From the NCBI GenBank assembly GCA_029215795.1, contig JARDYH010000002.1, positions 14,253,001-14,317,000 of the forward strand: DNA of 64,000 nucleotides. The letters are read 5' to 3'. The DNA is from Anniella stebbinsi (taxonomy: Eukaryota; Chordata; Lepidosauria; Squamata; Anniellidae). A program made the position numbers and the translations under genes. Position 1 is the stretch's first letter. Each line of letters starts with the position of its first letter. Shown here piece by piece: positions 21,330 through 32,178 of this stretch. The notes beneath the pieces were generated by a model that was not told the origin of the DNA, searched no databases, and saw nothing but the letters and a program-made list of their open reading frames with translations.

Positions 21330-22075
21330 TAGGGTGACCTTATGGAAAGGAGGACAGAGCTCCTGTGTCTTTAACAGTTGTATAGCAGATGTCATTTGTA
21401 TGCATGCAGCACCTGGTGAAATTCCCTCTTCGTCACAACAGTTGAAGCTGCAGAAGCCTTGCCCTTTTTTGTATATGGTCACTCTAGCTATACTATCCAA
21501 AAGAGGGCAAGGCTCCTGCAGCTTTAACTGTTGTGGTGAAGAGGGAATTTCACCAGGTGCTGCATGCATACAAATGGCACCTGCTATACAACTGTTAAAG
21601 ACACAGGAGCCCTCTCCTCCTTTCCATATGGTTAGGGTGACCACATTCGAGAAACCAAAAAAGAGGACACCCAGTGTGGGCAGGGAGAGTGTGCTTTACA
21701 GGGCCTCCGGAAAGCACGTCATTTACCCCGCCACGCTATTGGCAGCTGCCGTTAGCATGGCCGTTGTGAATGACATGTTTTCCAAAGTCCCCAGAAAGCA
21801 TGCTTTTCCCTCCTCCACTCCAATCGGGGCCTTAACAGCCCCAATTGGAGAGGAGGAGAGGAAAGCATGTCATTCCTGCCCCCCCTGCTCCAATAGGGGC
21901 CTCCAGAAAGTGCATCATTCCCCTCTGTCACACTGAAAGTCTTAAAGAGGGAAGTGTATCATTCCAGGACATTATAGAAAATTACAGAAAATCCCCCGAC
22001 ACCCATATAAGAACAAAAACCAGGACAAATCCGGGAAAATCCTGACAGTTGGTCACCCTACATATGGTCACCCTA
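21330..22075. mobile_element. Palindromic hAT-like MITE, subfamily 1, interrupted
   Basis: Begins TAGGGTGACCTTATGG and resumes after an insertion as CATATGGTCACCCTA (ends 22075). Perfect 8-bp target duplications CTCTAACT flank it (21322-21329, 22076-22083). Another transposon (21633-22060) lies inside its right terminus. Confidence 0.9.
21633..22060. mobile_element. Second hAT-like element nested in the MITE
   Basis: Ends are TAGGGTGACCACATTCGAG and CCTGACAGTTGGTCACCCTA. Both sides carry CATATGGT (21625-21632 and 22061-22068), a perfect 8-bp duplication of host MITE sequence. The 428-bp interior is unrelated to the host: CCAAAAAAGAGGACACCC on the left, GGACAAATCCGGGAAAATCC on the right, and AAAGCATGTCATTCC-like words between. 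The frame running through it is not a recognised protein. A related scrap (GCCAAAAAAGAGGAC) lies at about 28560. Confidence 0.9.
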
Positions 22076-22923
22076 CTCTAACTCCTCCAAGGGAGCTTCA
22101 GATTAGAATTCAATTAACTTTATTGAGGGTCTCTGTAGCAGTGTAAGAAAAGATTTATTAATATGCATACATTGGTTTCTCCCCCCCCCCCCCCGCACAC
22201 ATCCCAGTCAGTAATTGGGAGAACAGTCTGGTATTGTCTGGTCTTCTTTCTATCCAGATGGGCAAACATTACTGAGAATAAAATTCTGCGACACCAACCC
22301 AGGAGTTTTCGCAGTAATTGAATTCCTGTAGTTGTATTTCAGAGGTTATGAGAGAGAGAGAGGCTAAACACATACAGCGTGCCTTACCCAATTAGTGAAT
22401 AGTTAGGTGAGATCAATGGTACAAACATGAACTCTACCAGGAAGGGTTTCTAAAGGGTCATGCACATACTGGGGAGAGAGCTGCATGCTGCAGCCTTAAA
22501 GATTAATCCGCTTGGCCCGGTGGGTATAATTTAATAAGGTATGTCACTGATCCATTTAACATCTGCATGTTTTTGGACAGTAGTCTGCCCGTCCTCTCCA
22601 TTAATAATACATACCAGGTAAACACATTCCTGATTAAAACTCATGGTGGGGCAGGGAGAGAAAATGAACAGATCCAGCTTTTTGCTGGTAGACTTATTCG
22701 TAACGGCAGCAACTGCCCAGATGCGATTTCCTGTGCCCATTCCTGTATCTACATGTATTCTGCAGCTATTTTGAATACTGTCTGAATCCCAGCATCTCGA
22801 AAGTCGATATTGTAGAGCTGGAAAAGATACAGCAAAGGATAAACAAATATGATCACAGGGTCGGCGCACCTCGCATATAAGGAAAGGTTAAAGTGTTTGC
22901 AGTTTGTTTTTTATAACTTATTC
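22076..22923. other. Unassigned, with a C-run
   Basis: A C-run lies at about 22180-22194. No repeat or exon was recognised elsewhere. Confidence 0.4.
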
Positions 22924-23053
22924 AGGATCTCCACTACTGCTTGAAAATGGTTTATAACAGTAGTGACAACTGTTGGGGCTCAGGACACACTACTTATACA
23001 GTTTTCAAAATGTTTTCTAAATGTCATATTCTGCTTGGTGTAGATCTGGCCTA
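22924..23053 (-). mobile_element. TCTACAC-family MITE
   Basis: Ends AGGATCTCCACTAC and GCTTGGTGTAGATCTGGCC. Internal words TATAACAGTAGTGACAACTG and GTTTTCAAAATGTTTTC match, in reverse complement, the member at 58235-58371. No coding capacity. Confidence 0.7.
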
Positions 23054-23099
23054 AAGGAAGGCTTACATGTTTGGGTTATAAAATCATGCATGTGTATCT

Positions 23100-23388
23100 T
23101 TCTTTAGTGATGACCACCCCTTTGGATGGTTTTAAAAGGGGATTGGACAAATTCATGGAGGCTAAGGCTATCAATGGTCACTAGCCCTGATGGCTATATA
23201 CTGCCTCCAATATCAAGCAGTATGCCTATGTACACCAGTTGCTGGAGTATTTGGGCAGGAGAGAGTTCTTGCACTCATGTCCTGCTTGTGGGTTTCCCAT
23301 GGGCAGCTGGTTGACCACTGTGTGAACAAAATACTGGACTAGATGGACCCTTGGTCTGATCCAGCACGGCTCTTCTTATGTTCTTGTC
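23100..23388 (+). mobile_element. CR1/L3-like LINE, 3' end
   Basis: Clean copy of the tail module: GATGGTTTTAAAAGGGGATT, GACAAATTCATGGAGGCTAA, CCAGTTGCTGGAG, CTAGATGGACCCTTGGTCTG, ending TTCTTATGTTCTTG. Confidence 0.8.
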
Positions 23389-23479
23389 TTCTGCAACGCT
23401 AGAGCTCCCAAATGGATTGGCAGTAGATTCAAGACAGAGGAAGTATATATTCCCTCAAACATGTGATTAATGAATACCA

Positions 23480-23745
23480 ATCATTACCACAAGGTGTAAG
23501 TGCCCCCCTCCATGTTTAGATGGGTTTCGAAGGGAGTTAGACAAATTCATGGAGGAGCATAGGACTATCATTGACTGTTAGCTGTGGTAGCTAAGGGAAA
23601 CCTCCACGTTCAGAGGCACTAAATCTCTGGATCCCAGTTGTCAGGAGAGCAAGAGTCTGGGAAGGCTATTGCCCTCAAGTCCTGCTTTTGTACTATCCAG
23701 AAGCATCTGGCTATGTCATGTGGGAAGCAGAATTGGCAACTTTAA
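23480..23745 (+). mobile_element. CR1/L3-like LINE, divergent 3' end
   Basis: A more diverged relative just downstream: GATGGGTTTCGAAGGGAGTT, CAAATTCATGGAGGAGCATA, AAGTCCTGCTTTTG and CAGAAGCATCTGGCTA follow the same order as the tail module. Confidence 0.6.
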
Positions 23746-23794
23746 GCCAAATGCACACTAATCAGGAGGAGGCGCAGATCACGTCAATTCGTAT

Positions 23795-24225
23795 TAGGGA
23801 TGAGTGAACAAGAAATATTCAAGATCGCAAGGATTCTGTGAACGTTGTCTCACTGCTCATTTTGTGCCCAATTTCTGTTCGCCTTTACGATCACTGCTTG
23901 CTCGGCACAAATGGGGAAGTTCCACAATTCAAGCACCGATTGAACAGGAGATTTGTGCAAATCTCATTGAATTTATGCAAAAAGACTAAAGTGGGGCTTA
24001 TTCAGCCTACAGAGGAAATTCACGCAAATTGAACTGGGAATCAGGAATGAGATGAACATGAGCATGTATTTGGCAATTTGTGCATGTTTTGCGGACATAT
24101 ACTTGGGCTAGCGCTTGGAGCTTTGAATGGGGCATCCTCTAATGTTTTGCAGGCAAAACAAAAATGGTCATAAATCTCTAGTTCGTCTCTGAATCCACAA
24201 AGAACAAATTCATTGAGCATTCCTA
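23795..24225. mobile_element. AT-rich hAT-like element, TAGGGATG ends
   Basis: Left end TAGGGATGAGTGAACAAGAA and right end AGAACAAATTCATTGAG...TTCCTA are inverted. Flanks ATTCGTAT and ATCTAAGT match at only some positions, so a target duplication is unproven. The interior is rich in TTTGTGCAAAT. Confidence 0.55.
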
Positions 24226-26400
24226 ATCTAAGTGATTATATGCCACATTGTATAAGCTGCTTTGCAGAGTCTTGGGCAGTTGCATATGAATGATAGGCTG
24301 CAAAATAGAAGTGCAAAATGAAATTAACACAAAGAACAATCTGATCTGGTATCAGATGAAAATTGACAATGTGAGATGAAACCACCCAATACATTGTAGA
24401 CTGCATCATTTTGTCTTTCTCTCTCCCCTCCTACAATTCATTTCAATTGCACATTCCCCCTTCTCTCTCCCTCTTAGCTTCATTTCGACAAAGGATAGTT
24501 AACCATAAATTCCGTGGTTGCTAACATCCAAACTGTGGCTGAGCTCAGCAATCCCTGGGAGTGAATGATAAAACTGGAAAGATTTAGGCTTCACAAGGGT
24601 TCTCATGGAAATAAATTCAGTTCACTGAGGCAATGCCTCCCTCGATTTAGAATATTTCAGGGCCATAAAACTTTCAAAACTCCAAAGCCCTGGGAGGAAG
24701 GGATGAATTTGCCCAAACAACTTCGTTGGCTTCTGTTTCCACCTACCCCTACTGTGGTTTGTTGTGTTGAAAGATACAAAGCGATCGTCAGTCATCTCAT
24801 CCTTTGCTGTCAAAGAGAGGAGAGGACAGTTTTCTCGGTATGATGCAGCTGATAAGCAGATAAACAATGCACCATCGAAATGCCACAGACTACTGGCAAT
24901 GCACATCCCATCGGAATACGCTTGCCAACCAGTGGGCCAACTCTGAAACAAGGATATCACCTCCAGCTTGGTGAGTGGCTCCCTTAACAATAGGGAAGGC
25001 ATCACTTGCCTAGTATATGAGGGGCAGAACCCAGTGTGATGGGGCACTAACATAAATTACATTGTGCTGGTGCAATGGACCTCTGGTGCAATGGCTATAG
25101 TGTTATCCGGCGAAACAGGATTCCCTGGAAAACCAGCTATGCCAGCCAATACTATTGGCCCCTTACATTAGCACTGTGTAAATTACCCCAGAGCTCATGT
25201 CACCTTGGATACTAGAAGTTGACCTAAGAGTCAACTTCCCACTTCTAGTCTGAAGAAACTGCCCTTCTCTGTTTTTTTTTCCTTTCATTTTTAAAAAACT
25301 GAAGAACTAATGACAAAATTTGGAATGCTCTTTTTTTTTTCTTGTTGGCAATTCCCCCCCCCCCCCCAGCACACACACACCATTCCTTTCAATAAATATG
25401 TACAATGCCAGTTTGGTAAATGGGCACTTTTTTCCTGCCTCCCACAAAGCTTGCAATGTAAACCAGACACATGTCCTACAAAACGTGTACAAGTGTTCAA
25501 GGTCCCCAGATCTCCTAATCAGGCAAGATGTTACAAAATACAGGTGGGGCGGGTGGGGAGGAAAAAGAAATGAGGAGAGTGAAGTCGCAGTGTCTGCATG
25601 TCTTCATCCCAAGATGAAGCGGGGGAGTAGAGGTTTGCAGACATTTTAAATTAGACCCTGCATGTCATGTGTTGCAAGCTGTCCCCAGGGTCTGTCCCTA
25701 GGGTCGCTGGGGAAAAGAAAGAGGAAAAAAATGTGGGATCCCTCATATCCAGCTTTTCTTATCTCCATGACACTATGCCATTGGGCATGTTGGCGGGGCA
25801 GAGTGTCAGATGTACTCCAACACATCTGGGGAAGGCTGCACTATGCTCTGACAAGGCACACCCACTAAAATCAAAGGTATAGGAGCCCTGCCCCTTTATT
25901 GCAGGGGTGGGCTGTCTTCAGTCTTGCATGCCCTCCATTGTTAGGATTTTCTTGGCCAATCAACATGCATTAAATTTGTAAAGCGAGAGTGCATATTCAG
26001 GGTCTCCGAACAGTTAAGGCATAATGTACCACTGGCATAAATGATCTAGATTGTATACTCTTGCTTAAGGATGACAAGAGTGCCTTGCAGAATCAGCTGA
26101 GGTCATTCTGGTCTGGAATTCTTTGTAAGAACTCCAGCAGCCAGCAAGTGCTAGGTGGTCCATGAGGATTTGGCCAGTGGTCCACTGGTGTACATCAGCC
26201 TACCTTCAATCTAGCCTCACTCTATTGCATCTGGCTACCGTGTTGGGGTTGTCCCAAGGGTCTGACTGGGTCTGGGAATCTGCCAGACCTTCCCCAGTTG
26301 GGTGCTCCTGGTGCGAGTGCTGACTCTGTTCGAGAGCCCATGAGGTCCGCACAGTGTTCAGCAGCCACCCACCCCTTAGTACCAAAAATTGTGGAATTAC
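24226..26400. other. Long unassigned stretch with simple repeats
   Basis: Contains a T-run, C-run and (CA)n between about 25330 and 25380. A 143-codon minus-strand frame at 24622-25053 shows no recognisable domain or flanking splice signals that I can support. The remainder looks single-copy. Confidence 0.4.
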
Positions 26401-26642
26401 ACCCCCCCCCCGAGTCAATAGCAGCCGCATTTGCACCTTGATCCTTGCATATATGGGGCCTTGAGGACTGCCATGGATGCTGTGGGGGAAGTGTACAATT
26501 TATGGAGGCTCTGGAAATTGTACAATTTTGGCATGAAGGAGTGGGCAGAGGCTGAGCAGTCTACGGACCTCGTGCAGGCAGACGGCAGTGGTAATGGGCT
26601 GAGCGCCCGCTGAGGCTCCCATGGGGGAGTTCGCCCACCCCT
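26400..26642. repeat. GC-rich repeat ending TTCGCCCACCCCTA
   Basis: A C-run at its left and the terminal word GTTCGCCCACCCCTA at its right resemble the ends of the GC-rich repeats near 2300 and 29270. The duplicated words GTACAATTT and TTGTACAATTTTGGCATG suggest internal repetition. The left terminus is not identified. Confidence 0.35.
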
Positions 26643-26682
26643 ACTTTTGGAACAAGTCCCAATGGTGTTTTACATAGAATCA

Positions 26683-27017
26683 GATCCTAAGATGTAGGTT
26701 GATAGGGAGAAGACCATAGCTCAGTACTAAATCACATATATTGCACATTGAAATTCCTAGGTTTAACTCATTGGCCCTGTTCAGAAGACACCTTAAACCA
26801 TGGTGGTTAAGGCTTTTTTGTTAACAAAGAAGTCTTAATCACTGTGGTTTAAGGTGTCTTCTGAACAGGGCCATAGTTTCTCCAAAGCTCCCAAGTAGTA
26901 AAACTGGAAAGGACCCTGGTTGAGACTTGTGACAGTCAGAGTGGACAAATCTGGTCCCCAGGTATGGTGGATGGACCGATGGTCTGACTCAATAAAAGGC
27001 AGCTATATGTTCATAGA
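26683..27017 (+). repeat. tRNA-headed SINE, interrupted by a MITE
   Basis: The head CATAGCTCAGTACTAAATCA followed by AAATTCCTAGGTTTAACTC is a decayed tRNA-like box A / box B pair. The distal part GGATGGACCGATGGTCTGAC and ATAAAAGGCAGCTATATGTT is a typical reptile SINE tail. The same family is at 49571. A 100-bp MITE separates the head from the tail. Confidence 0.65.
26773..26872. mobile_element. 100-bp near-perfect palindromic MITE
   Basis: GGCCCTGTTCAGAAGACACC at the left and its exact complement at the right. The whole element is a hairpin with inner arms TTAAACCATGGTGGTTAAG-like and a loop near TTGTTAAC. Flanking trinucleotides ATT and ATA are a weak candidate target duplication. Confidence 0.8.
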
Positions 27018-27884
27018 ACTGACACATTAAGTACAAATAGAGCCTTAGATGTATCACTACGATATCACTCAATGGAGAGTTAGTTGAAGCAATGGCTACC
27101 TGGACTGCATTGTCGCCACGTAGACTGTGCATGTCCTTGGATTTCGTTCCACCAGAGAAATTGTGGATTTGTGGCAGATCAAGGTCACCCTCTCTCTCAG
27201 CCTCCATTCTTTATTTTGTGCAAATGGGGAAAATAATGAGCTACACCACAGAGTTGTGGGAATGAATGTGATAAAGGATTATAAAATACGATGTGCCCCA
27301 AAAGTACTATATCAATGAGAAGATTGATAGGCACGAATGCCTCAGTGAACAAATCTTTCCTACACGAATGTTTTGCCACATGCAATGAGAAATTAATGTG
27401 GGCTCTGATTTATTTTTTAAAATTAAACCCATCCAGAGGCAAAGGTTCGCTGAGAAAATGACTAATACTATGGTGCTATAATCATATCCAGCACTTTCTT
27501 GTAAAGATCTGAGTGTACTTTGCAGTCATTAAGAACTGAACCGGTGAACCTTATAATGTACCTCAAGGTAAGGCAAGAGATTATTTTCCTCATTCTGCGA
27601 CTGACTGGAAAATAATCAGCAGAGGGTAAATGCCTTGCTGGTGATCACACGGGAAACCAATCATGAGACCAACAATGCAACGTACTTTGTGTGCCGGGAT
27701 GGTTCCCAAATTCAGTCCAGTTTCCTGTTGGCTTGGTGGGCCTCTGAATTCTGCCCCAATTGGCATTTGTACTGAATTTGCATGTTCTGTTAAACATATT
27801 GGACTTGGAATGAAACAGGTCTTGCCTGAAACTGTGGATGGGTGTAGTAGGCTTCAGTAAGTTCTGTGGCAACTGAACAGTTGC
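27018..27884. other. Unassigned, with one short perfect hairpin
   Basis: Mostly unassigned. CTGTGGCAACTG (27864-27875) is followed after AA by its exact complement, directly at the edge of the following CR1 LINE. Confidence 0.4.
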
Positions 27885-27885
27885 C

Positions 27886-28232
27886 ACAGGACTTGAGGGG
27901 AGACACGATAGCCCTCTTCAATACTTGAAAGGTTGTCACACAGAGGAGGGCCAGGATCTCTTCTCGATCATCCCAGAGTGCAGGACGCAGAATAATGGGC
28001 TCAAGTTACAGGAAGCCAGATTCTGGCTGGACATCAGGAAAAACTTCCTGATTGTTAGAGCAGTACGACAATGTAACCAATTATCTAGGGCAGTCGTGGA
28101 CTCTCCCACACTAGAGGCATTCAAGAGGTAGCTGGACTATCTGTCAGGTATGCTTTAAGGTGGATTGAGCAGGGGGTTGGACTCTATGGCCTTATAGGCC
28201 CCTTCCAACTCTACTATTCTATGATTCTATAC
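27886..28232 (+). mobile_element. CR1 LINE, 3' end
   Basis: A frame reads FSIIPECRTQNNGLKLQEAR, FWLDIRKNFLIVRAVRQC and SRAVVDSPTLEAFKR, the C-terminal part of the CR1 second ORF. The classic 3' UTR GGTTGGACTCTATGGCC and the ATTCTATGATTCTAT terminal repeat follow. The copy is 5'-truncated and the start of its frame is lost, so it is not autonomous. Confidence 0.92.
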
Positions 28233-28545
28233 ATCCCTCTTGAGCCCTCTTTGGACATTCTATACCCCTCTCCCTGCCACCCAAACAGGTCTTGAGTCAT
28301 CATTTGGTGCAATTAAATCATTTCCTCATCCACTGTGGACTTTGTGGTGTCTTTTGGATCCATACACACCCTTTTCGGCTGATCATGGGAATCAGTTTTC
28401 AGTTTACATCACAGTTTTCACTGAGATGATAAATCTGTGTTGGAGCTGTCACACCAGCTTGCTGGTGAGGGTTTGCATGATGGAATGCATCCCCCATGGA
28501 AAATGTCCCTACCTACAGGAAGCCAGTATGTCAAGCTAAAGGCTA
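28233..28545. other. Unassigned sequence
   Basis: No recognisable feature. Confidence 0.35.
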
Positions 28546-28660
28546 GGGAGGCCACTTGTGAAATGCCAAAAAAGAGGACAAAAGGGGACACCACTTTGCA
28601 TAAATTGTCCATATCCCAATTTATATGTAGAGATGCAACTTTAGACATTGTTATAATCTA
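28546..28660. mobile_element. Fragment related to the nested hAT-like element
   Basis: AGGCCACTTGTGAAATGCC followed by AAAAAAGAGGACAAAAGG resembles the left end of the element at 21633 (GTGACCACATTCGAGAAACC, AAAAAAGAGGACACC). No right end was found. Confidence 0.4.
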
Positions 28661-28748
28661 ATTAGAAATTCAGTACATCTCACCATAGTGGGAAAGACTG
28701 ACCAGGCAACCTCTCTGCCTACCTCGGTCTGCTGTCCATGTATTTTCG

Positions 28749-28968
28749 GGCACTCTAGTATAGTGTCTGCAACAGTTAAAGTTGCAGACACTATACTAGA
28801 GTGACCATATACAAAAGAAGGCAGGGCCCCTGCAACTTTAACCATTGTGATGAAGAGGGAATCTCACCAGGAACTAATTGCATACAAATGACACTGGCTG
28901 AAATTCCCTTTTCTCTGCAACTGTTAAAGTTACAGGAGCCCTGTCCTCCTTTTCATATGGTCAGCCTA
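28749..28968. mobile_element. Palindromic MITE subfamily 2, left arm deleted
   Basis: The right arm is full (AGTGACCATATACAAAAG ... CATATGGTCAGCCTA) but most of the left arm is missing. The remaining centre is a perfect hairpin: 23-bp arms at 28751-28773 and 28781-28803 around a 7-nt loop AGTTAAA. Confidence 0.8.
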
Positions 28969-29285
28969 CTTGCAAGGAAGGAGAGCAGGAGGGCGTGGCC
29001 CGTGGGTGCAGCAGGAATTCCCATCGCAAGCTGCCAAGCCCTCACATACTCCTTGCAAGGAGAGAGCGAGGGCTTGGAGGCGGACACAGGCCTCCTGTTG
29101 CCACCACCTGTCACCCCCTCATGCTCTCCTTTCAAGGAACAAAGGCATGATGGGTTGCTGGGTGGTGGAAAACCAAGCTCAGGGATCTGGGGGAGGGCAG
29201 CATCTAGGTGGCCGAGCCAGCAATTTCTTGCTGGGTTTTAAGCCCAAAATGGACACCCTTGCCATCCCTATCTTCAAATAAAGGC
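28969..29285. repeat. GC-rich repeat ending TTGCCATCCCTA
   Basis: CTTGCAAGGA...TCCTTGCAAGGAGAG arms give a fold-back, and the right edge TTGCCATCCCTA resembles terminal signatures of other GC-rich hAT-like repeats here. The left edge is not resolved. Confidence 0.4.
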
Positions 29286-29294
29286 TTGCTCTGT

Positions 29295-29326
<32 letters not shown>

Positions 29327-29332
29327 TTTTAA
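29286..29332. repeat. (GTTGCT)n microsatellite
   Basis: GTTGCT repeats with one change; it produces a cysteine run in one frame. Confidence 0.9.
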
Positions 29333-30137
29333 AGGGCATATGGTGACCATAGAAAAGGCCACACTAGAACCTTCCTACCTGATATCGAGTTTTTTTCTGT
29401 CTGGCGGGACAACAGTTTGTATGCAGAAGATTCAGTTGTGTTAGCCCCACTGGCAATGTGAGGTTGTTTAGCCCTGACAAAGGTTGAGGCCTAAACTTGG
29501 CCTGACGCAGTTTGCCATCATTGTTTCTCTCAGTAGTGTTGCGCTGGCATGGCCTACTCCCACCCCTGCGTTGCCGCCCTCAACTCCTGCCTCTTTGTTG
29601 TCTTTTCTATTTACATTTTTTAAAAAACCCCATAGCCTTCTGGGAGGCTGCCACTAGAGTGTGTACAGCACAAATAGTCATCCATCTTCATAGCAGACAA
29701 GTCTCTCCGCTATTGAAGGCCGATGTGGATGATCAATTGCAATTCACCAAGGTCATTATCAATATACAAACAAGTGGATAAATATCGCTCAGGATTCATC
29801 AGCGGTATGAGCAATGACATGAGTGTACTGACTTAACTGCAAACGTGAAAAAGTGGCAGCAGGGACCTGCTTAATGGTGAAGCAATGTGTTCTGCTCACA
29901 CAAGCAGGAGAATTGTCAAGTCCAGGATTTATATAACCCACCACATCCAAACATATAGACCATTTCTTGAATTTCACCCTGTTGACGGACTCTAGCCCAG
30001 CCATCCCTGAACTGTTCCCCTCCGGATATGTTGGACACCAACTACCATCATTTCCAGCCAACGTGGTCAATGGAGGACACCATTTAGAGGGCATAAGGTT
30101 GTGGCCTGGTCTCTACTGCTAGAAACTCCATGTAAGT
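29333..30137. other. Unassigned, with a MITE half near 30 kb
   Basis: About 29995-30075 (CCATCCCTGAACTGTTCCCC, TGTTGGACACCAACTACC) is one half of the CCAACCTGG...CAACTCCCAT palindromic family. The rest is unassigned. Confidence 0.4.
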
Positions 30138-30246
30138 TAGGGTGACCAGATACAATTGCATACAAATGACACTGGCTGAAATTACCTTTTCTCGACAACT
30201 GTTAAAGTTACATGAGCCCTGACCTGGATTTTAACTGGTCACCCTA
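30138..30246. mobile_element. Palindromic MITE subfamily 2, internally deleted
   Basis: Only the two ends remain: TAGGGTGACCAGATAC then ATTGCATACAAATGACACTG to TTTTAACTGGTCACCCTA, 109 bp. Flanking 8-mers do not match convincingly. Confidence 0.8.
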
Positions 30247-30259
30247 AGTGATGTCTATC

Positions 30260-30685
30260 GCTGGGAAATCCACCCCTTTTTAGGGCTTGCTGGATTTCTG
30301 TAGCAACACCAGCTTGGCTTGCATTTGTCAGCTGAGTTGTGGATTTTCCCCAAAATATGGGAATTTTGTCATTTTTTAAAACTTTTCATGAATAGAAATT
30401 TGCACACATTGCAGCCATAATTTGCATAATTTGTGCAATTTTTGGACATATTTTCCAAAAATTACACAAATTAGGACTGGAATGTGAACAAATGACATAA
30501 ACTGGGGCCATGACTTACAAATTTCTATTTGCATTTTTTTTAAAAAAAAAACATGGAAAATCCACGAGTTGAGCAACTCGATGCAGATCAAGTCAGGTCA
30601 AGTCACGGGGAAATGAACCAAAGTCCAGAAGGGTGGAGCGAGCTGATGAAAGCTCCGTGAGCTCACCTATCCCTCTGAACCACTA
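30260..30685. repeat. AT-rich low-complexity interspersed repeat
   Basis: TTTGCATAATTTGTGCAATT, GAAATTTGCACACATTGC and a right edge CTCACCTATCCCT match the AT-rich TAGGGAT family style. Homopolymer A/T runs lie near 30535-30550. Confidence 0.45.
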
Positions 30686-30877
30686 CGTGCAACATCCTAC
30701 TCAGTGTTTGGGCAATATATCTCTGTGCATAGAACATTGAGAAATGCATTGCATTGGTCGCAGGATCCCAGCAATACCATCATACCCTCCCTGGCTCATC
30801 ATAATAATGAGAATTTTGCTAGTGCATTAAAGGATAAGGGATGAAAGTTTATGGTTAACACTCAATATACCAATAGA

Positions 30878-31197
30878 TAGGGTGACCCTATGAAAAAAAG
30901 GACAGGGCTCCTGTATCTTTAACGGTTGTATAGCAAAGGGGATTTCAGCAAGTGTCATTTGTATGCATGCAGTACCTGTTGAAATTTCCTCTTCATCACA
31001 ATAGTTAAAGCTGCAGGAGCCCTGTTGTCTTTTATATCTGGTCAAGAGGGCAGGGCTCCTGCAGCTTTAACAGTTGTGATGAAGTGGGAATTTCACCAGG
31101 TGCTGCATGCATACAAATGACACCTGCCGAAATTCCCTTTTCAATTCAACTGTTAAAGATACAGGAGTCCTGTCCTCCTTTTCATAGGGTTACCCTA
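30878..31197. mobile_element. Palindromic hAT-like MITE, subfamily 1
   Basis: TAGGGTGACCCTATG to CATAGGGTTACCCTA, 320 bp, with flanking 8-mers CCAATAGA and CCAATAGG (7 of 8). Both GCATGCAG-type subfamily 1 blocks are present in inverted orientation. Confidence 0.9.
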
Positions 31198-32178
31198 CCA
31201 ATAGGAGACAGTCTTACACCAAAAAGGAGGTTCATGACCTGGTTTGTAGAGAACACATCATTGGAATGCAGATAGAACCTTTTGATTTTCCTTTACGTTT
31301 GCTCCAAATCCGCCAATTTCATTGTTGCCTCCAGGGACAAATTCACCTTCACAAACTGGCTCTGTGCCTTACGCTATTTCTGCTTGGAGCAATTTCTTTT
31401 CCTCGTGCAGACTGCCTGTAACTTGGATCAACATTTCAAACCACCACACGAGGATATGTAGAATAGGCTTCAGCTGGGAAAACATAAAAAGAGAAAGGAG
31501 ACATATGCGGGCAGGCAAATCAGGAAGACTGTCTGGAAAAAGATCAGCCATGCTTGTAAGCTGAAAGAAAGCATCAAAACTCAAATGTTGAAGAAGAGAT
31601 TGGATATGCTAAGTTTTTTTTTTAACTCAGGGGCAGGCAGAATTCAGGCAGGCTTGCAAGATCTACTGTGTGAGAGAGAAAGGAAGAGGGAGGGAGACCA
31701 TCAGGGAGCGCTAGCTACTTTAGGAGTAGTCCACATGATGTCAGCATTCAGACTTTGTGTGTATGGGGGGGGGCACAACCAAACACCCATTCATGGCTTA
31801 TCCAAAAGCTTGGATGGGGAACCTCCAATCCATCAGCCAAATAAGGCCATCAGGCTAGCTCATCTGGCCCACAGGGCCTCAAGTGAGGGCCTGCCCTCTT
31901 CCCAAAGCTTGATAAAGGCAGACAAATGGAGTGTGGGATCACTCTGTTGCTTGGGGTTGCAATGGATCAATCTGTTGCTTGGGGTTCATGGATGAAAGTC
32001 CTGGACATCATGAATGACCTTCCTCAGGCTCACCTCTGATCCTGAAACATGGGGTTAGAAAAGAAAAGAAATCATTTAGGAGCTAGCCTGGGAAGAAGAT
32101 GAGTCTGGATAGTTTTTGACTTGAGTTGCTTGTCCCAGTTAGTTGGAAATACTTGCTTTGCTAGTTCCATCTGGCACT
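31198..32178. other. Unassigned sequence
   Basis: Near 31815-31880 there is a scrap resembling common squamate repeats (ATCTGGCCCACAGGGCC). A G-run lies near 31766. No gene-like signal. Confidence 0.35.

Noticed and set aside
21334..21936. A 200-codon open frame
   Set aside because: It starts in one MITE, crosses into a nested transposon and has no protein family resemblance. The join is created by the insertion.
24622..25053. A 143-codon minus-strand frame
   Set aside because: No domain or motif recognised and no supporting promoter or splice signals; a frame of this length can arise by chance in 64 kb.
29208..29444. Cysteine-run peptide
   Set aside because: Encoded by a GTTGCT microsatellite.
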